Assembly (NCBI GenBank): GCA_028275205.1
Contig: JAPWVB010000052.1
Location: 1-8,680, forward strand
Direction of reading: 5' to 3'
DNA: 8,680 bases
From: Candidatus Acetothermia bacterium
GTDB taxonomy: Bacteria; Bipolaricaulota; Bipolaricaulia; RBG-16-55-9; DRXL01
The position numbers and the translations under genes are program-made. This document shows, piece by piece, positions 5,655-8,680 of the stretch (the first letter of the stretch is position 1; each line of letters begins with the position of its first letter). A model generated the notes under the pieces. That model did not search any database. It was not told the DNA's origin and was given only the letters and a program-made list of their open reading frames with translations.

Positions 5655-8261
5655 CTATTGCTCCGTATCTATAACTCCTCGAATGCGATGTTGGACCTCC
5701 AGAAGATGCGCCTTGGCCAATGGGTCTTTGACCCCTTCGACCAACAGATCGCTGATCGCTTTGTCTATCCGAGCGAGCTCGGAGTATGCCATCGCCGCAG
5801 CGTCGCTCACCCGATCGGGGGACTCGTCGGTAGCCAACTGAATCAAGAGATCAACATAGACGCTCTGGATCGCCCGCTGGAACGAGTCCGTGGGCGCTTG
5901 CTTACTGAACACGTCAGCCCAGATAGCGTCAGTGAAGCTCATAAAGTGTTCAGCGAGCGTGTACGGGTTCTCCTCGTCGGAGCGATAGGCGTTGTCCACG
6001 ATGCGCCGCAGGCGCTCCGGCCAGAACGCCGCCGTGAGCACTTGCGCTCGCATCCCGGTGATCGCATCGTGAATGGGGAAATGGAAGCGCTGGCCCACGC
6101 TCCAGCTTGAGGCCCAGTCCCACCAGCGCTCGCGCGGCATCTTGTCGAGCAAGTGTTTGGGGAAGCGCTTTGGGATCTCCGGGCTGAACGCATCGAGCAC
6201 GAAGCGCAACGCGCGGCGCTGCTGCTCCGCGGGCAGAACCTTCAGCGGCGTGAGCACGTCGCCCTTGTGCGCGCGGGTCACTTCCATCCCGCCCAAGGCC
6301 TTCACATAGCTGATATACCCGCGCATCTGCTGATAGAGCAAGACGTTCACCGCGCTGCGCAGCGGCCAATATTCAGCGTCCTCGGCGATCACGCGCTCCT
6401 CGAGCCCCGGCCAGAGCCGCTCCACTAATTTCTGTAAACCCGTGTAGTACGCGATGGGGTCGTCACTTAAATCCCATTGGGTGATCGCGGGATCGAGCGC
6501 GTAGGGGTAATTCCACGCGTCTTCGTCGGTGCCGTAGAGATGTTCACGCTCGCCGTGTTGCTGGGCGATCGCTTGGAGTTCAGGGTGTGGCTGAAGCGTC
6601 TCGTTGCCCACGGGCTTGTAGCCCCACTGGATCGCCCAGATATCATACGGGCCCACGGTCGAGTTATAGTACTCCCCTTGGTGCTCGCGATCCGACGCAA
6701 TGTTGGGCGGATTGTACTCCATCACCGACGCGGTGATCCCGTGCTGTTGGGTGAAGCTTGGGTCATGGAGCTTCTCAAACGGGGTAGCAAAGCTCGCTTT
6801 GAAGTTATGGCGCAGTCCCAGGGCGTGCCCCACCTCGTGCATGGTCGTCTCGCGCAGGGCTGCTCCGATGTATTCGAGGGGGATTTGGCCGCCAGGGCCG
6901 ACAAGCCCATCGGCCGCAAGCGTCATGTGTAAGAGCGCCATATGCGGAGCTAAGCCCGCCTCATACGCGCAGAGCTTGCCCACGTTGTCGGGGTTGAGGA
7001 GCCGCGCCAGCTCACGAGCTTGCTCTTCACGCTCTATGAACGCTGTGGGGCTGTCCACCATGCGGAGATACTCGTTAGTGAGCGCCCGCACCCAGTCGGC
7101 CGTAAAGAGAATATCTGCGTTCAGAATCTCCCCAGAGCGCGGGTCTACATCCGAGGGACCAATAGCAAAGACCGACGAGACCGAGGGCATCCAGCGGATC
7201 GTCGAGTACCGAGCGTCGGCAGGGTCGAAGTTGGGATCGTTGGGCTGATCGAGCGCGAGGATCGCATTCTTGAACCCTGCAGCCTCAAACGCTTTGTTCC
7301 ACGCTTCAACTCCCTCTTTGATGTACGGCCGGAACTCCTTGGGGATCGTATTTTCGAGATAGAAGATGATGGGCTTGACGGGCTCCGAGAGCGGCGCGTA
7401 GGGGTCTTTCTTCTCCAAGCGCCAGCGATTGATGATGCGAACGGAGTTGGTCGGATCGGTCTGGCGCTCGTAGTCTTTATATGTCGTGACGAAGTATCCC
7501 ACGCGGTCGTCGGCTAATCTGGGCTTCATCGGCTCTTCGGGGAGCGCGAGCACGCTGTAGTGCAGCGCGATGGGGAGGGTCTTCTCGTCCGGAAGGATCG
7601 CGAAGATTCTGTCGGGGACGTTGGTCAATGGCGCTAAAGCCGCGAACATCAAGTCGGCCTCGATCTCGACGTTTCTGGGAAAGCCCTTCACAGACGAGAT
7701 CGTTGAGCGACTGGGATCAAGCCGAAAGCCCGTCTTGAAGATCGCCGGCAGATAGTCAGCTAAGTTGGGCCAATCGGAGACGAACAGACTCGTAGCGTCA
7801 ATCAAGTACCGTCCGGCGGCATCGTCGCGGGCGATGATCGAGAACGAGCGACGCACCGAGTCGCGAAAGCCCAACTGCACCATTTTTTCAAGAGGGGTTC
7901 CCGGAGCGGCCCGAAAGTACGGATTGCGCGTGAGCAGCTCGATCTTATCGTTACGCAGCCTGAACTGCAACAGATCCGAGTCGAGCGGGTAGCCCGTCAA
8001 GAGAAACGACTCCCCGATGCCGCGAGCCATCTGGACCACGACCAAAAAGTCTTTGCCGAAGTGCTCTTGGGTGACTTCGAGATAGAGGGTGCCGTCCTTC
8101 TTGAGATAGAGATTGAAGAACCCGGGGAAGGCCTTCATCTCCGCGACGAACGCTTCGATGGGGCCTTTGGCTGGGGCTTCCTGGGAGACGAGGGAATAAT
8201 TCACTCCCAGCGCCGACAGGGCCAGCACAAGCCCGACTACAAAAACTTTGCGAGCACTCAT
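5655..8261 (-). CDS. Secreted zinc-dependent metalloprotease, DUF5117/DUF4953 (metzincin-like) family
   Basis: An 868-residue protein, the usual size for this family. The N-terminus MSARK, a hydrophobic core VFVVGLVLALSALGV (6-20) and a polar stretch before SQEAPA indicate a signal peptide and export. Residues about 30-240 fit the family's N-terminal DUF5118/DUF5117 region. The protease module carries the extended zinc motif HEVGHALGLRH (475-485; His475, His479, His485, catalytic Glu476) and a Met-turn SVMEY (512-516), the two metzincin hallmarks. About 350 further residues follow, including a helical C-terminal part. ATG 8261 is well supported by AGGAGG 6 nt upstream. Family members occur in many phyla and their substrates are mostly unknown; degradation of external protein is a guess. 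It is divergent from a TetR gene. I see no terminator after the stop, so readthrough towards csp is possible. Confidence 0.92.
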   Translation of the reverse strand: MSARKVFVVGLVLALSALGVNYSLVSQEAPAKGPIEAFVAEMKAFPGFFNLYLKKDGTLYLEVTQEHFGKDFLVVVQMARGIGESFLLTGYPLDSDLLQFRLRNDKIELLTRNPYFRAAPGTPLEKMVQLGFRDSVRRSFSIIARDDAAGRYLIDATSLFVSDWPNLADYLPAIFKTGFRLDPSRSTISSVKGFPRNVEIEADLMFAALAPLTNVPDRIFAILPDEKTLPIALHYSVLALPEEPMKPRLADDRVGYFVTTYKDYERQTDPTNSVRIINRWRLEKKDPYAPLSEPVKPIIFYLENTIPKEFRPYIKEGVEAWNKAFEAAGFKNAILALDQPNDPNFDPADARYSTIRWMPSVSSVFAIGPSDVDPRSGEILNADILFTADWVRALTNEYLRMVDSPTAFIEREEQARELARLLNPDNVGKLCAYEAGLAPHMALLHMTLAADGLVGPGGQIPLEYIGAALRETTMHEVGHALGLRHNFKASFATPFEKLHDPSFTQQHGITASVMEYNPPNIASDREHQGEYYNSTVGPYDIWAIQWGYKPVGNETLQPHPELQAIAQQHGEREHLYGTDEDAWNYPYALDPAITQWDLSDDPIAYYTGLQKLVERLWPGLEERVIAEDAEYWPLRSAVNVLLYQQMRGYISYVKALGGMEVTRAHKGDVLTPLKVLPAEQQRRALRFVLDAFSPEIPKRFPKHLLDKMPRERWWDWASSWSVGQRFHFPIHDAITGMRAQVLTAAFWPERLRRIVDNAYRSDEENPYTLAEHFMSFTDAIWADVFSKQAPTDSFQRAIQSVYVDLLIQLATDESPDRVSDAAAMAYSELARIDKAISDLLVEGVKDPLAKAHLLEVQHRIRGVIDTEQ

Positions 8262-8267
8262 ATCGCT

Positions 8268-8273
8268 CCTCCT
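8268..8273 (-). promoter_or_regulatory. Strong ribosome binding site of the secreted metalloprotease
   Basis: AGGAGG within AAAAGGAGGAG on the minus strand, 6 nt before ATG 8261. The upstream edge of this site abuts the large palindrome at 8277-8336, so folding of that palindrome could affect access. Confidence 0.85.
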
Positions 8274-8276
8274 TTT

Positions 8277-8336
8277 CCCCTCACCCCTTTTCTCCCCTCT
8301 CCCTCAGAGGGGAGAGGGGCTGGGGGTGAAGGTGAG
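8277..8336. repeat. C/G-rich composite palindrome upstream of the metalloprotease (REP- or MITE-like)
   Basis: The inner stem is perfect: CCCCTCTCCC (8294-8303) and GGGAGAGGGG (8310-8319) around the 6-nt loop TCAGAG. An outer stem pairs TCACCCC (8281-8287) with GGGGTGA (8323-8329); an alternative outer pairing is CTCACC (8280-8285) with GGTGAG (8331-8336). All C-tracts lie on one arm and all G-tracts on the other, as in dispersed intergenic palindromes of many bacterial genomes. No T-tract follows on either strand, so it does not look like a terminator. It sits in the predicted mRNA leader, directly against the ribosome binding site. Only one copy is in this window. Confidence 0.75.
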
Positions 8337-8349
8337 ATCTCAGAGCGAT

Positions 8350-8355
8350 ATTGTA
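8350..8355 (-). promoter_or_regulatory. Possible -10 box of the metalloprotease promoter
   Basis: TACAAT on the minus strand, the same hexamer as in the M3 peptidase promoter. The -35 at 17-bp spacing (TAGCAT) is poor. If used, the transcript would begin near 8343 and carry the whole palindrome in a leader of about 80 nt. A short inverted repeat AGCGA/TCGCT (8344-8348 and 8366-8370) brackets it and might be an operator, but 5-bp arms are weak evidence. Confidence 0.4.
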
Positions 8356-8383
8356 AGAGAAATCGTCGCTATATGCTAGAGCC

Positions 8384-8412
8384 TTGACGTGATCGCTCCA
8401 GCGCCGTAGCAT
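8384..8412 (+). promoter_or_regulatory. Promoter of the TetR-family gene
   Basis: TTGACG (8384-8389), 17 bp of spacer and TAGCAT (8407-8412) on the plus strand. The predicted start is near 8419, only about 8 nt before ATG 8427, leaving no room for a Shine-Dalgarno. Confidence 0.55.
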
Positions 8413-8426
8413 AAGTATGAACAACG

Positions 8427-8680
8427 ATGAAGATCAGGTGTTCTCCTTCAACTGAGCGCGGTACAGCGACGTATGAAGCATTGTTGCGCGCTGGCGCCAG
8501 CGTCTTTAGTCGTCGTGGCTTCCGCCAAGCAAGTGTTGCTGAAATCTGCCGCCGTAGCCGCGTCGCCAACGGTACGTTCTATCAGTACTTTCTCGATAAA
8601 GAACAGATCTTCCTCACGCTTATCGAGCGCATGGCCTATCAGCTCCAGATGCGCCTCCAAGCGAGTGTCGCCCCTACGGC
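8427..8680 (+). CDS. TetR/AcrR-family transcriptional regulator, 3' end outside the window
   Basis: The frame from ATG 8427 is open to the window edge (84 codons plus two bases). It shows the TetR N-terminal DNA-binding domain: helix 1 with YEALLRAGASVFSRRGF (16-32), then the helix-turn-helix SVAEICRRSRVANGTFYQYF (36-55) and the closing DKEQIF (57-62). The FYQYF end of the recognition helix is the family signature. The ligand-binding domain is outside the window, so the inducer is unknown. An in-frame TGA at 8418-8420 rules out an earlier start. There is no Shine-Dalgarno. The gene is divergent from the secreted metalloprotease, and TetR proteins often control themselves and the divergent neighbour, so the metalloprotease is its most likely local target by position. 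Confidence 0.88.
   Translation, partial: MKIRCSPSTERGTATYEALLRAGASVFSRRGFRQASVAEICRRSRVANGTFYQYFLDKEQIFLTLIERMAYQLQMRLQASVAPT

Noticed and set aside
5502..6932. Long plus-strand frames opposite the metalloprotease, one starting in the csp upstream region
   Set aside because: They mirror the minus-strand gene, lack ribosome binding sites and show no known motif. The part outside the protease gene coincides with the csp promoter and leader.
8489..8502. Perfect 14-bp palindrome CGCTGGCGCCAGCG
   Set aside because: It lies inside the TetR coding region over the conserved Ala-Gly-Ala-Ser helix turn; GC-rich codons for these residues make it easily by chance.
8369..8660. Two minus-strand frames opposite the TetR gene
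   Set aside because: The plus strand has an unmistakable TetR helix-turn-helix in this stretch, and the minus-strand translations resemble nothing.
1..8680. Pup-like small protein or other proteasome-locus genes
   Set aside because: I looked for a short frame ending in Gly-Gly-Glu/Gln and for PafA, Dop or proteasome-subunit motifs and found none.

Overview
The window looks like compact, moderately GC-rich bacterial chromosome with sigma-70-type promoters (TTGaca, 17-bp spacer, TAnnnT) and a mix of Shine-Dalgarno and apparently leaderless starts. I cannot assign a phylum. A proteasome-type ARC/Mpa ATPase, an M3 oligoendopeptidase and a DUF5117-type metalloprotease would suit a thermophilic or deep-branching lineage, but that is inference. 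I see no tRNA, rRNA, CRISPR, insertion sequence or phage gene.

Layout. Positions 1-233 hold the C-terminal end of an exported PKD-domain protein (+). It is followed after 7 nt by an SsuC/TauC-type ABC permease with a TTG start (241-1017, +). The permease tail overlaps by 37 bp the tail of a convergent M3 oligoendopeptidase (981-2693, -). That peptidase is divergent from a SerB-like HAD phosphatase (2778-3425, +), and the two promoters overlap in an 84-bp gap. The HAD gene meets, tail to tail with 4 nt between, an Mpa/ARC-family AAA+ ATPase (3430-5145, -). Upstream of the ATPase, on the same strand but separated by a strong terminator and its own promoter, is a cold-shock protein (5253-5456, -) with a leader of about 130 nt that is rich in inverted repeats. 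Next is a large secreted zinc metalloprotease (5655-8261, -) of the DUF5117/DUF4953 type. A C/G-rich palindrome sits directly against its ribosome binding site. Divergent from it is the start of a TetR-family regulator (8427 onward, +), cut by the window end.

How the parts may work together. Three of the seven non-fragment or near-complete genes concern protein turnover: a ring-shaped unfoldase, a cytoplasmic oligopeptidase and a secreted protease. The ATPase has the whole Mpa architecture (coiled coil, tandem OB folds, AAA+ module, C-terminal inserted domain). It does not end in the Gln-Tyr-Leu/HbYX-type tail that docks Mpa on the 20S proteasome, and no pup, pafA, dop or prcBA gene is in view. 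Its partner protease is therefore an open question and is the most interesting point in the window. The divergent TetR gene is a plausible regulator of the secreted metalloprotease, by position only.
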